Shown here: one piece after another, positions 52,825-60,994 of the stretch | Numbering within the stretch: the first letter of the stretch is position 1 | Layout: every line of letters begins with the position of its first letter | DNA from: Schwartzia succinivorans DSM 10502 | Lineage (GTDB): Bacteria > Bacillota > Negativicutes > Selenomonadales > Selenomonadaceae | DNA: 64,000 bases | Direction of reading: 5' to 3' | Assembly (NCBI RefSeq): GCF_900129225.1 | Contig: NZ_FQUG01000002.1 | Span: 496,001-560,000, forward strand | Notes under the pieces: model-generated | Seen by the model: the letters and a program-made list of their open reading frames with translations, nothing else | Told to the model about the DNA's origin: nothing | The model's database searches: none | Made by a program: the position numbers and the translations under genes

Positions 52825-53802
52825 ATGAAAAAAGCAATAGGGATTTTGCTTTTACTCGTAGTTCTTGCGACAGGCGGGTATTTTGGTTTTAAGCTTCTGT
52901 TTCCTTCAGAGGAAAAGGAAGCAGAACAGCCTGCACAGGAGGAGGTTGTTACTGAGGTTCCTCCTGAGGAAAAAACATGGAAGGATTCAGTTGTCGAGAT
53001 GGCAGCGGGGGCAAAGAAGGCTGCGGTAGAATTTTATAACGTACTTATAACTGATAAAAAGAGAGTGCCGGCAGAGAATGGCGGCAAGGAAAAGACGGGT
53101 AAAAAAGAAAAACCTGTAGATAAAAAACAGAGTGAGGCAGCTGCCCGTCAGGAAAAAGAAACACAGGCTGAGGATCTTATCAAGCAGGGAAATCAGAGCC
53201 TCCTCAGGAAAAACTACGCCGAGGCAGATGAATCCTTCAAAAATGCAGCTGAACTGGCACAGTCAAATGAAAAGAAATACAGGGCTCTCCGAGGCCGTGC
53301 TATGGCATCAAAGATGCTTGGGCAGGGGGAGGCTGAATGTGCTTTTGGCAAAGCCATGCTGGAGTTTGCGTCAAATGACGGTGAAAAGGCGAACGCTTAC
53401 GAGGCAATGGGTAACGGATATGAAAATCTGCAGGGCTATTTTGATGCGGTGAATGCTTATCAAAAGGCTTCAGAGCTTTACAAGGCTGCCGGCAATACAG
53501 AGATGGCGTGGACAACACAGGTATCCTGTTCCAAGGTTATGCGCCGTGGGCTGAATGATTATATAGGTGCATCGCAAAGCATCGGCCGTGCATGGGAGAT
53601 TGTGGATAAAAGCACGATGGAGGAAGGCGCGAAGCGCGACATAAAATGGATGCTTTGTCTGGAATATGCTGACAACTGCAGGCTGGCCGGTGACCGCTAT
53701 GGGCAGCTGAACTGGAACCGTGAAGCAGTAAAATATAATCCTGACTGGAAACAGAATGCAATGATGATTGAACGTGAACTGAAGACACAGGGAGTAATTT
53801 GA
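52825..53802 (+). CDS. Membrane-anchored TPR protein
   Basis: 325 residues. An N-terminal anchor (IGILLLLVVLATGGYFGFKL) is followed by a charged Lys/Glu linker (about 30-115) and at least three tetratricopeptide-like repeats (AEDLIKQGNQSLLRKNYAEA, EAMGNGYENLQGYFDAVNAY, YADNCRLAGDRYGQLNWNRE). No enzymatic domain, so a protein-binding role is likely. Probably co-transcribed with the BsuPI-like gene. Confidence 0.78.
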   Translation: MKKAIGILLLLVVLATGGYFGFKLLFPSEEKEAEQPAQEEVVTEVPPEEKTWKDSVVEMAAGAKKAAVEFYNVLITDKKRVPAENGGKEKTGKKEKPVDKKQSEAAARQEKETQAEDLIKQGNQSLLRKNYAEADESFKNAAELAQSNEKKYRALRGRAMASKMLGQGEAECAFGKAMLEFASNDGEKANAYEAMGNGYENLQGYFDAVNAYQKASELYKAAGNTEMAWTTQVSCSKVMRRGLNDYIGASQSIGRAWEIVDKSTMEEGAKRDIKWMLCLEYADNCRLAGDRYGQLNWNREAVKYNPDWKQNAMMIERELKTQGVI

Positions 53803-53808
53803 GTAATA

Positions 53809-53853
53809 ATTCTCCATACAGCATTGAAAACGATGCTGTGTGGAGAATTTTTT
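53809..53853 (+). terminator. Terminator after the TPR gene
   Basis: ATTCTCCATACAGCAT (53809-53824) pairs with ATGCTGTGTGGAGAAT (53833-53848) with one G-U, followed by TTTTT. Confidence 0.92.
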
Positions 53854-53879
53854 TATGATGGAGGGAAGTGATAAAATAT

Positions 53880-53978
53880 CGAACAAAATTTCTTGGAAAA
53901 TATGTTCCGAAAGTATTGCACGAATATCTGTTCTGTGATAATATAGACACGAACAAAAGTTCCAAGAAGATGTGTTCG
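53880..53978 (+). promoter_or_regulatory. Cluster of LexA-like SOS boxes
   Basis: Five 14-base sites resemble CGAAC-RNRY-GTTYG. The best is CGAACAAAAGTTCC (53950-53963), near-consensus. Next is CGAATATCTGTTCT (53921-53934). Weaker ones are CGAACAAAATTTCT (53880-53893), GGAAAATATGTTCC (53895-53908) and AGAAGATGTGTTCG (53965-53978). Two lie over the spacer and start of the promoter, so LexA would cover it. Confidence 0.75.
53916..53944 (+). promoter_or_regulatory. SOS promoter of the YneA-like gene
   Basis: TTGCAC (53916-53921), a 17-base spacer, and an extended -10 TGA-TAATAT (53936-53944). The -35/-10 spacer holds one LexA-like box and the start site (about 53951) holds the best one. Confidence 0.7.
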
Positions 53979-54002
53979 AGAAACTTACGGGAGATGTTGA
54001 TT

Positions 54003-54296
54003 ATGAAAAAATTGATTTGGGCATTCGCTGCACTTTACTTGTTTCTTTTTCCTCCGTTTAACCTGGATAATGCTTATCTCAGAAGTGACAGATTTGATAC
54101 GGTTACAGTATCACGTAATGAAAGTGTATGGGATATTGCAGGACGTTATACTGTTGACGGAAAACAGGCAAAGAAGCTAACCGCGGCAATTATTGAGGTC
54201 AATGGTTTAACCTCAGATGGCGCTGTACGCACCGGACAAAAGCTCAGAATCCCTGTACTGGTGAAGGAACTGCCACCCCAGATGGCTGAAAGATAA
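54003..54296 (+). CDS. yneA: YneA-like SOS cell-division suppressor (anchor plus LysM)
   Basis: 97 residues. ATG 54003 follows ACGGGAG by 9 bases. One N-terminal membrane helix (LIWAFAALYLFLFPPF, about 4-19), a short extracytoplasmic region, then a LysM domain (FDTVTVSRNESVWDIAGRYT, GAVRTGQKLRIPV, about 35-88). This is the layout of Bacillus YneA, which blocks division after DNA damage. The LexA-like box cluster upstream supports the call. lexA itself, normally next to yneA, is not in the neighbourhood. The gene stands alone. Confidence 0.8.
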   Translation: MKKLIWAFAALYLFLFPPFNLDNAYLRSDRFDTVTVSRNESVWDIAGRYTVDGKQAKKLTAAIIEVNGLTSDGAVRTGQKLRIPVLVKELPPQMAER

Positions 54297-54309
54297 CTTG
54301 GATTTTTGG

Positions 54310-54338
54310 TTGTATCTCATTATTTCAAAGTGTATAAT
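54310..54338 (+). promoter_or_regulatory. Promoter of the small 68-residue gene
   Basis: TTGTAT (54310-54315), a 17-base spacer, and a perfect TATAAT (54333-54338). Confidence 0.6.
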
Positions 54339-54390
54339 ATAACCAAGTATTTATTGCGGTTATTCTTATGCATAAAGGAGCGAATGAAGA

Positions 54391-54597
54391 ATGAATTCGG
54401 AAATCATTAACCTGATTCGTACAGAATCTAAAAGCAAAAGCTCGGATGCACTTGATAAGATTATTGCATGCTGCGGGCACATGAAGGAAGTCGGTATCAA
54501 CGGAAGAGATATTGATTCTATCAATGGATACGTGACAGTCCTTGTGACACAGGCAGCAAAGGAAGAAGTTGCAGAGCTTTTGGAGAGGCAGGATTAA
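54391..54597 (+). CDS. Small hypothetical protein
   Basis: 68 residues, soluble, helical; begins MNSEIINLIRTESKSKSSDA and ends AAKEEVAELLERQD. Two cysteines (ACC) sit in the middle. AAGGAG precedes ATG 54391, and it has its own promoter and terminator, so it is likely real. No family is recognised. Confidence 0.6.
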   Translation: MNSEIINLIRTESKSKSSDALDKIIACCGHMKEVGINGRDIDSINGYVTVLVTQAAKEEVAELLERQD

Positions 54598-54611
54598 ATA
54601 ATAAGAAAAAG

Positions 54612-54646
54612 TCGGGCTCGGCATAATGCCGAGTCCGTTTTTTTGC
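54612..54646 (+). terminator. Terminator after the small gene
   Basis: CGGGCTCGGCA pairs with TGCCGAGTCCG (about 54613-54623 and 54627-54637, one G-U) followed by TTTTTTT. The T-run ends just before the TRIC gene's ribosome site. Confidence 0.9.
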
Positions 54647-54657
54647 AGGAGGAAAAA

Positions 54658-55317
54658 ATGACGTTTAGCTGGTTCTTGTTTGAATTTATAGGTACAATTG
54701 CCTTTGCTGTTTCAGGCTCAATGGTTGGCCTTTCAAGACGGATGGACATTTTTGGGGTGGCTGTGCTGTCCATTTTGACGGCAGTCGGAGGAGGAATACT
54801 TCGCGACATTTTGATGGGAGTGACACCTCCGCTGGCATTTCGTACTCCTTCGGGCCTTTTGCTTCCGATAGTGACGGCGCTGATTGTTTCAGGACTGTAT
54901 GTGAAGCTCAAGGTGACAAAAAAAGAGAAAATCTGGCTTGGTCATATTTATAATATATCAGACACCATTGGGCTGGCGGCGTTTACTGTTACAGGTGCCA
55001 TGATGGGGCTGGGCGGGGATATAGCGTATATCCTGCCGGCTACATTGGGAGTCAGTACCGGAATCGGAGGAGGTATACTTAGGGACCTTATGGCGCAGCG
55101 TGTTCCTGTTGTCCTCAGAATGGATGTGTATGCAATAGCTTCTCTGGCAGGAGGGCTGGCTCTATGCGCTGTTTGGTATGCCGGTTACAAGGAATTTGCA
55201 TCATGGGTAGGATTTTCGGTTGTGCTTTTATTGCGTTTTGGTGCGATTCATTTCGGATGGCAGCTCTATCATCCGAGACCGGAGGGCATTAGAAAAAGGT
55301 CATCGGGAAAATGTTGA
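54658..55317 (+). CDS. TRIC-type (UPF0126/YadS) cation channel protein
   Basis: 219 residues with about seven membrane helices in two tandem halves. Each half carries the glycine-rich signature: AVGGGILRDILMG near residue 45 and GIGGGILRDLMAQRVP near residue 130. Bacterial TRIC relatives conduct K+ or Na+. ATG 54658 has CAGGAGG at 6 bases. A stronger terminator is upstream, so the gene probably relies on read-through or a promoter not recognised. Confidence 0.88.
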   Translation: MTFSWFLFEFIGTIAFAVSGSMVGLSRRMDIFGVAVLSILTAVGGGILRDILMGVTPPLAFRTPSGLLLPIVTALIVSGLYVKLKVTKKEKIWLGHIYNISDTIGLAAFTVTGAMMGLGGDIAYILPATLGVSTGIGGGILRDLMAQRVPVVLRMDVYAIASLAGGLALCAVWYAGYKEFASWVGFSVVLLLRFGAIHFGWQLYHPRPEGIRKRSSGKC

Positions 55318-55340
55318 TGATACGAAATATCTTCAGTCCG

Positions 55341-55655
55341 TTGACAGAGGAAGTTTTGCCTGTGGCAAAACTGGAACGAAGGCGTTATACCTCGGCAGAT
55401 GATTTTTTGATAAATTCAGTTTGACAAAATGAGGTTTGAGTCCGAAAATGGATGATGCCTCGGTGAAATGCCAAATAGGAAAGTTTGTCGTGGACAAACT
55501 TTGATTAAAGGCATTATAGCTCGACAGATGGTTTTTGCGGTATATACAGTTGTGTTGGAAAAGAGAATTCAACACGAAAATGCAGGCTGTCTCGCTGAAA
55601 CGCTGACAGAGGAAGTTTTGCCTGTGGCAAAACTGGGACGAAGGCGTTATAATAA
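55341..55655 (+). repeat. Imperfect ~131-bp tandem repeat with conserved hairpin
   Basis: Three stem-loops recur at 55352-55372, 55482-55500 and 55614-55634, 130 and 132 bases apart. Copies one and three have the arm AGTTTTGCC/GGCAAAACT; copy two has AGTTTGTC/GACAAACT, where both arms change together. The sequence between (CGAAGGCGTTATACCTCGG, GACAGATGG, TTTTTTG and CGAAAATG elements) also recurs. It fills most of the 363-base gap between the TRIC gene and the next gene, where no protein-coding gene is seen. Confidence 0.8.
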
Positions 55656-55680
55656 ATTAGATTGTGTTTGGAGGGGTTTT

Positions 55681-55995
55681 ATGGAGTCAGGGGAAGCTTT
55701 TTGGTGGGGTGCTTTGTACGCTGTGCCACTGTGGCTGATGGGCTTTTTGTACATCATTCCGATGTGGCGTCTTGGTAAAGCAAGCCTTAAATTTTATCTT
55801 TTTACCAGTTTTGAAATCTTTTGGGTTATCAATTATTTTGGAGTATGGGCCGTACAGGATGAGCTTCATTGGCGTGCAACGTTCGTGGAGCCTGTTATAA
55901 AGTACGGTGCAGCTGTTGGAGCTGTATTTTTCGCTGTATGGGGGATATATGCGTTAATGCGGCGCAGCAAAACTTGCGGGGAAAAGGGCGAGTAA
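55681..55995 (+). CDS. Small hypothetical membrane protein
   Basis: 104 residues. Three membrane segments are visible (FWWGALYAVPLWLMGFLYII; LYLFTSFEIFWVINYFGVW, partial; GAAVGAVFFAVWGIYALM). TTGGAGGGG precedes ATG 55681. An upstream frame continues into the repeat but has no matching ribosome site. The L,D-transpeptidase follows after 3 bases. No family recognised. Confidence 0.6.
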   Translation: MESGEAFWWGALYAVPLWLMGFLYIIPMWRLGKASLKFYLFTSFEIFWVINYFGVWAVQDELHWRATFVEPVIKYGAAVGAVFFAVWGIYALMRRSKTCGEKGE

Positions 55996-55998
55996 AGA

Positions 55999-57105
55999 AT
56001 GAAAAAAGCAGTTATAGGTATTATTGCGGCTGCTCTTATGATGAGCATGGGAGTCGTGCAGGCGGCAGGAGGAGCATCTGCCGGCACACCTGACCGTATT
56101 ACCATCAATCTTGCAAGTCGTATTCTGACCTTGTATCAGAATGGACGCAAGGCGTATATGTATCATATATGCGCAGGAAAAATCGAAACTCCGACTCCTG
56201 TCGGTAATTTTACCGTCAGTGACAAAGAAGAAAATCCGACCTGGGTTGACCCGAAGGACCATAAGAAGCGTGTTGAGCCGGGAGAGGAAAATCCATTGGG
56301 CCAGCGCTGGATTGGATTTTATGATATGTACGGAATCCATGGTACGAACCGTCCGGACTCTATAGGCGGTTATTATTCCAATGGATGCATCCGCCTTAAT
56401 GAAGAGGATGTTGAGCAGCTTTATCCTAAGGTGGAAATCGGAACAAAGGTGGAAATCTATTATAACCGCCTTGTTATCGAGACAATGGACGACGGTACTG
56501 TAGTTTATTACGTGTACCCTGACGGATACGGCCGTCAGCCGCTTGATGTACGCAGCGTCCGTAAGGCTCTTGATGAGTACGGAGTAGGCGTTTTTCTGAC
56601 TAATGAGGATATAAGTGAAAAGATTGAGAACGAGGATGGCGGACCGACGTTTTTGCCGCGTACCTTCCGCATTGAAATTGACGACCGCTGGCTTTCTGCA
56701 AGAGCAGTAATGCCTGCGGACAGCCCGCTTTATCTTCCGGTGCAGGCGCTTTCAAATGTGACGAAGATTGACTATACCCGTGATGTCAGCAGTGGGACGG
56801 TAAGCACTGTTCTTGGGACGGCTCAGGGAGTTGTTTTCGGAAACCAGCTTTTTGTAAAGGCTGATGAAGGCAAAGTGTTGTTTGGTCTCAGCGGAGATAT
56901 AGATGCTGACAGAACAATGAGACTTGTAACTAATAAGCCGATAGAAGCAAAGCCGGAAGAAAAAGCACCGGATAATAAAACAAATTATGTGGTTCAGACA
57001 GAAAGACCTGCAGCAGAAAAGGGCACATCCAAAATGAATGGGTTTTTGCCTGAGGCGGGAGTTCCGTCGAAAATTACTTCAATCGTACAGGGGAAAACAA
57101 AATGA
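55999..57105 (+). CDS. Exported L,D-transpeptidase (YkuD)
   Basis: Cross-links peptidoglycan or anchors proteins to it. Signal peptide (AVIGIIAAALMMSMGVVQAA), then YkuD domain with the full catalytic motif HGTNRPDSIGG and SNGCIRLNEEDV (catalytic Cys). A second C-terminal beta-rich domain (FRIEIDDRWLSARAVMPADS, PLYLPVQALS) resembles copper amine oxidase N-terminal repeats common in Firmicute wall proteins. 368 residues. Its stop overlaps the polA start (ATGA). Confidence 0.93.
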   Translation: MKKAVIGIIAAALMMSMGVVQAAGGASAGTPDRITINLASRILTLYQNGRKAYMYHICAGKIETPTPVGNFTVSDKEENPTWVDPKDHKKRVEPGEENPLGQRWIGFYDMYGIHGTNRPDSIGGYYSNGCIRLNEEDVEQLYPKVEIGTKVEIYYNRLVIETMDDGTVVYYVYPDGYGRQPLDVRSVRKALDEYGVGVFLTNEDISEKIENEDGGPTFLPRTFRIEIDDRWLSARAVMPADSPLYLPVQALSNVTKIDYTRDVSSGTVSTVLGTAQGVVFGNQLFVKADEGKVLFGLSGDIDADRTMRLVTNKPIEAKPEEKAPDNKTNYVVQTERPAAEKGTSKMNGFLPEAGVPSKITSIVQGKTK

Positions 57106-59723
57106 GTCAGCGTTTTATGATATTAGACGGGAGCAGTCTGCTCTTCAGGGCTTTCTATGCGCTTCCGTTACTGACATCGCCGACAGGCGAATACACTAAT
57201 GCTGTTGTAGGCTTTTCCAACATGCTTCAGAAAATGATAGCAGAATATAAGCCTGACTGCATGGTCGTCGCCTTTGATAAGAGCCGTCATACATTTCGCA
57301 CGGAAATGTTTGCGGACTACAAAGGAAATCGTGATAAGGCACCTGAGGAATTTTCTGCGCAGGTGCCTCTTCTTCGTGAATTTCTTGAGGGATGGGGCAT
57401 ACCTTTCCTTGAAATGGATAATTACGAGGCTGATGATATCATCGGTACGCTTTCAAAACGCGCGGAGGAGGCAGGCGGCTACGAGGTTCTGATAGTGACG
57501 GGAGATCGCGATGCGCTGCAGCTTGTATCCAAGGATGTAAACGTACTCTATACGCGCAAGGGAATTTCTGACATTGTCCGCTATGATGAGGCGGCTTTTA
57601 AGGAAAAGTATGGTTTTGAGCCTATTCGTCTGATTGACCTTAAAGGCCTTATGGGGGACAGCTCCGATAACATTCCGGGAGTTCCGGGGGTCGGGGAAAA
57701 GACTGCGACAAAGCTTTTACTTCAGTTTGGGTTTCTTGAGGATGTTTATGCCCATATTGATGAGGTTTCGGGTAAGAAGCTCAAGGAAAAGCTGACGGAA
57801 AATCAGGCACAGGCGGAGCTTTCCAAGAAGCTCGCAACGATTGAACGCAATGCTCCGGTTGAATTTACACCGGAGGAGTACGCAATAACGCCGGATCATG
57901 AGCGTTTTTTTGCTTTTTGTGATAAATATGGTATGCGCTCAGCACGTCAGGGCTTTGAAAAGCTGTATCCGGCCCAGGGGACGCTTCTTTTAGAGCTTGG
58001 TACAGAGGAAACAGAGCAGAAGCATAAGGCGGCACGTATCGCAGGCAGAAATGAGGCAGAGGTCTTTGCGGATAAGCTGCGGAAGGCATCGGTTCCTGCG
58101 TTTTGCGGAGTATACGAGGGAAAAGTGCCTCATCTGAAGCTTCGTGCATTGGGACTCTCTACGGGAGATGAAAATGCGGTTGTCGAATCCGGCAGTGAGG
58201 CGTGGGACATATTGTATCCTCTTTTGGAAGATGCTTCGCTTCACTGGGTAACAATCGACCTCAAGAGCTTTTACCATGTTGGGGGAAGCAGGGAGGCACA
58301 TGTAGAGGATGTGCAGCTGGCCGCGTATTTGGCAGATCCGTCGATAGGAACGGCGGACGTTGAACAGCTGCGCAGCATATGGCTTCCGTCTGCTCCGGCA
58401 ATTTCCGCGGACGAAGATGAAACAGAGAAGGCGGCAGAAGGCGCCGGAATTGTATCAAAGCTTTGGCCTGTAATATTTGAGAAGCTCAAGGGCTATGATA
58501 TGGAAAAACTCTATAACGATATGGAAAAACCGCTTGTGGCTGTGCTTGCCGAGATGGAGGAGAACGGTATCTATGTTAACCGTGACCGTCTGAGCGCCCA
58601 GGCTGAAGCTGTCGGGAAAAAGCTTCTGGATTTGGAGCAGGAGATTTATACTCTGGCAAAGCATCCGTTTAATATTAATTCTCCCAAGCAGCTTGGCGAG
58701 GTGCTCTTTGATGAGCTGGGCCTTCCGGCGCAGAAGAAGACAAAAACCGGGTACTCTACGAATGCAGAGGTGCTGAACAGCCTTCGTTATGTTCATCCGA
58801 TTGTTGAAAAAATTCTCGAATACAGGCTTTGGATGAAGCTGAAATCGACGTATCTGGACAGTATCGGAGAGCTTATAGATAGTGAAACAAAGCGCGTTCA
58901 CACCACCTTTAACCAGATGGTTACCGCGACGGGAAGACTTTCAAGCTCTGACCCGAATCTGCAGAACATTCCTGTCCGTAAGGAAGAGGGACGCATCATC
59001 CGTGAGTTTTTTGAGCCCGGTGAGGGATATGATTACCTTCTTTCTGCAGATTATTCGCAGATTGAGCTTCGTATTCTGGCACATCTTTCGCAGGATAAAA
59101 ACTTTGTCAACGCCTTTACGCACGATGAGGATATTCATGCACGCACGGCCTCTGAGGTGTTCGGGGTACCGATGGAGGATGTTACCTCGGAGCTTCGCAG
59201 ACGTGCAAAGGCTGTAAATTTTGGTATAGTCTACGGAATAAGCGATTACGGTCTTTCACAGGACCTTGGGATATCGCGGAAGGACGCGGCAGGATATATC
59301 AAGAGTTATTTTGAAAAATGCCCGGGAGTAAAATCCTTTATTGATGGTACTGTTTCGGAGGCACATGAAAAGGGCTATGTGACAACTCTCTTCGGACGTC
59401 GCCGCGATCTGCCGCAGATACACAGCAAAAATTTCACTCAGCGTTCCCTGGCGGAGCGTATGGCGATGAATACCCCTATACAGGGAACTGCAGCAGATAT
59501 AATAAAGCTGGCGATGGCAGCTGCATATCGTGCGATTAAGGATGCAGGTCTTAAGAGCCGCATACTGCTTCAGGTGCACGATGAGCTGGTTATAGAGACG
59601 ACTGAAGAAGAGCTTTCAAAGGTACAGGAAATCCTTCGGGGTGCTATGGAGAAGATAGTTTCGCTTTCGGTGCCTTTGCCGATAGACATTCATTACGGTA
59701 AAAACTGGGCAGAGGCGAAATGA
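57102..59723 (+). CDS. polA: DNA polymerase I
   Basis: 873 residues. Domains: 5'-3' exonuclease (about 1-290; KPDCMVVAFDKSRHTFR, NYEADDIIGTLS, GDSSDNIPGVPGVGEKTA), a 3'-5' exonuclease-like middle domain, and the polymerase (LSADYSQIELRILAHLSQD; RRAKAVNFGIVYGISDYGLS; LLQVHDELVIE). In the middle domain the DLKSFYH segment stands where DxE is required, so proofreading is probably lost, as in many Firmicute PolA proteins. It overlaps the transpeptidase by 4 bases and precedes coaE. Confidence 0.97.
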   Translation: MSQRFMILDGSSLLFRAFYALPLLTSPTGEYTNAVVGFSNMLQKMIAEYKPDCMVVAFDKSRHTFRTEMFADYKGNRDKAPEEFSAQVPLLREFLEGWGIPFLEMDNYEADDIIGTLSKRAEEAGGYEVLIVTGDRDALQLVSKDVNVLYTRKGISDIVRYDEAAFKEKYGFEPIRLIDLKGLMGDSSDNIPGVPGVGEKTATKLLLQFGFLEDVYAHIDEVSGKKLKEKLTENQAQAELSKKLATIERNAPVEFTPEEYAITPDHERFFAFCDKYGMRSARQGFEKLYPAQGTLLLELGTEETEQKHKAARIAGRNEAEVFADKLRKASVPAFCGVYEGKVPHLKLRALGLSTGDENAVVESGSEAWDILYPLLEDASLHWVTIDLKSFYHVGGSREAHVEDVQLAAYLADPSIGTADVEQLRSIWLPSAPAISADEDETEKAAEGAGIVSKLWPVIFEKLKGYDMEKLYNDMEKPLVAVLAEMEENGIYVNRDRLSAQAEAVGKKLLDLEQEIYTLAKHPFNINSPKQLGEVLFDELGLPAQKKTKTGYSTNAEVLNSLRYVHPIVEKILEYRLWMKLKSTYLDSIGELIDSETKRVHTTFNQMVTATGRLSSSDPNLQNIPVRKEEGRIIREFFEPGEGYDYLLSADYSQIELRILAHLSQDKNFVNAFTHDEDIHARTASEVFGVPMEDVTSELRRRAKAVNFGIVYGISDYGLSQDLGISRKDAAGYIKSYFEKCPGVKSFIDGTVSEAHEKGYVTTLFGRRRDLPQIHSKNFTQRSLAERMAMNTPIQGTAADIIKLAMAAAYRAIKDAGLKSRILLQVHDELVIETTEEELSKVQEILRGAMEKIVSLSVPLPIDIHYGKNWAEAK

Positions 59724-59734
59724 GGAGACAGCAT

Positions 59735-60337
59735 ATGCGTATTATCGGATTGACAGGCGGTATTGCAAGCGGCAAAAGTACTGTTTCGAAGCGTCTTCAT
59801 GAGCTTTACGGTGCCGCACATATTGATGCCGACGAGGCTGCGTACCGTATTGCTGAGCCCGGTGCGCCGCTTTGGCGTCTTTTTGTGGAGCGCTACGGAA
59901 AAGAAAAGGCTCTTAAGGAGGATGGCACGCTGGATCGTGCTTCCATAGGAAAAATAATTTTTGCAAATCCGGATGAAAGAGCCTGGCTTGATTCTGTTTC
60001 GCATCCGCTTGTAAAGGAAGAGCTTTTGGGAAAGCTTGAGGACTGCAGAAGACTCGGAGCTGAGGCTGCTGTTCTTGATGTACCGCTTCTTTACGAGGTA
60101 GGCTGGGAGAATATGGCAGATTCAGTATGGGTTGTTTATGTAAGTCCCGAAACACAGCTAAAACGCCTTATGGAGCGGAACAACCTCACGGAAGAGCTGG
60201 CCCTTGACCGCATATCATCGCAAATGCCTTTGGCGGAAAAAAAGGCGAGGGCTGATGTTGTTATTGACAACAACGGGGACCTTGAGTCAACAAACCGTCA
60301 GATAGATAAAGCCTGGAATGAAGAATTTTCGAAATAA
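59735..60337 (+). CDS. coaE: CoaE, dephospho-CoA kinase
   Basis: Last step of coenzyme A synthesis. ATG 59735 follows GAGGAG by 7 bases. 200 residues; P-loop GLTGGIASGKSTVS, IDADEAAYRI and the VLDVPLLYE segment (VPLLYE signature) are intact. It sits between polA and a lytic transglycosylase, its usual Firmicute position after polA. Confidence 0.96.
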   Translation: MRIIGLTGGIASGKSTVSKRLHELYGAAHIDADEAAYRIAEPGAPLWRLFVERYGKEKALKEDGTLDRASIGKIIFANPDERAWLDSVSHPLVKEELLGKLEDCRRLGAEAAVLDVPLLYEVGWENMADSVWVVYVSPETQLKRLMERNNLTEELALDRISSQMPLAEKKARADVVIDNNGDLESTNRQIDKAWNEEFSK

Positions 60338-60354
60338 ATCAGGAGGTAGTGCTT

Positions 60355-60966
60355 TTGACGCGGCTTCAGACAATAATTATGAATAAACGCAAGAAGACGC
60401 GGAAAAAATACGCCTTCTTGTTTGTAGCCGGAGTCGTGCTTATGACGCTTGTTTTTTGCAGCTTTTATGAATTCGAAACGGTGCAGAAAAAATATTTTTA
60501 TCCGTATCCCTATAAGGAATTCGTCGAGCGCTATGCAGAAGCAAATGGAGTAGACAGTGCCCTGGCGGCCAGTGTAATTATGAATGAGAGCAAATTCAGG
60601 CCTGATGCGAAATCACACAGGGGTGCTATCGGACTCATGCAGATTATGCCCGAAACAGGAGAATGGATTTCGGTGCAGCTTGAGGAGGAGAGGTTTACTC
60701 CGGATATGCTGCATGACCCTGAGACCAATATTCGCTATGGAATATGGTATCTTGCAGAGCTGAGGCAGGAGTTTTACGGCAACGACATTCTGGCGCTGGC
60801 GGCATACAACGCAGGACGCGGCATGGTACATGAGTGGATGGAAGAAAAGAAATGGAAAAAAGGTTTTCACTCGATATCCGAGATTCCGTACGCCGAGACT
60901 CGTGAGTACGTTGTAAAGGTTTTGAAAAATAAAGAGAAATACCAGTCGTTATATGAAAGAAGATAA
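60355..60966 (+). CDS. Membrane-anchored lytic transglycosylase
   Basis: SLT-type enzyme that cuts glycan strands. TTG 60355 sits 8 bases after AGGAGG; GTG 60349 is too close and ATG 60379 too far. A basic head and one membrane segment (KKYAFLFVAGVVLMTLVFCS) come first. Then the catalytic domain: SVIMNESKFRPDAKSHRGAI (catalytic Glu), GLMQIMPETGEWIS, and LAAYNAGRGMV. 203 residues. polC follows after 28 bases. Confidence 0.92.
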   Translation: MTRLQTIIMNKRKKTRKKYAFLFVAGVVLMTLVFCSFYEFETVQKKYFYPYPYKEFVERYAEANGVDSALAASVIMNESKFRPDAKSHRGAIGLMQIMPETGEWISVQLEEERFTPDMLHDPETNIRYGIWYLAELRQEFYGNDILALAAYNAGRGMVHEWMEEKKWKKGFHSISEIPYAETREYVVKVLKNKEKYQSLYERR

Positions 60967-60994
60967 GGACTGTTTGTAATATTGCGAGGACTAA

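Noticed and set aside
55341-55655. CRISPR array
   Set aside because: The period is about 131 bases, there are only three copies, the 'spacers' are themselves similar, and no cas genes are nearby.
55468-55680. N-terminal extension of the small membrane protein into the repeat
   Set aside because: An upstream in-frame start exists, but the ribosome site TTGGAGGGG lies directly before ATG 55681 and the extra residues are repeat-derived.
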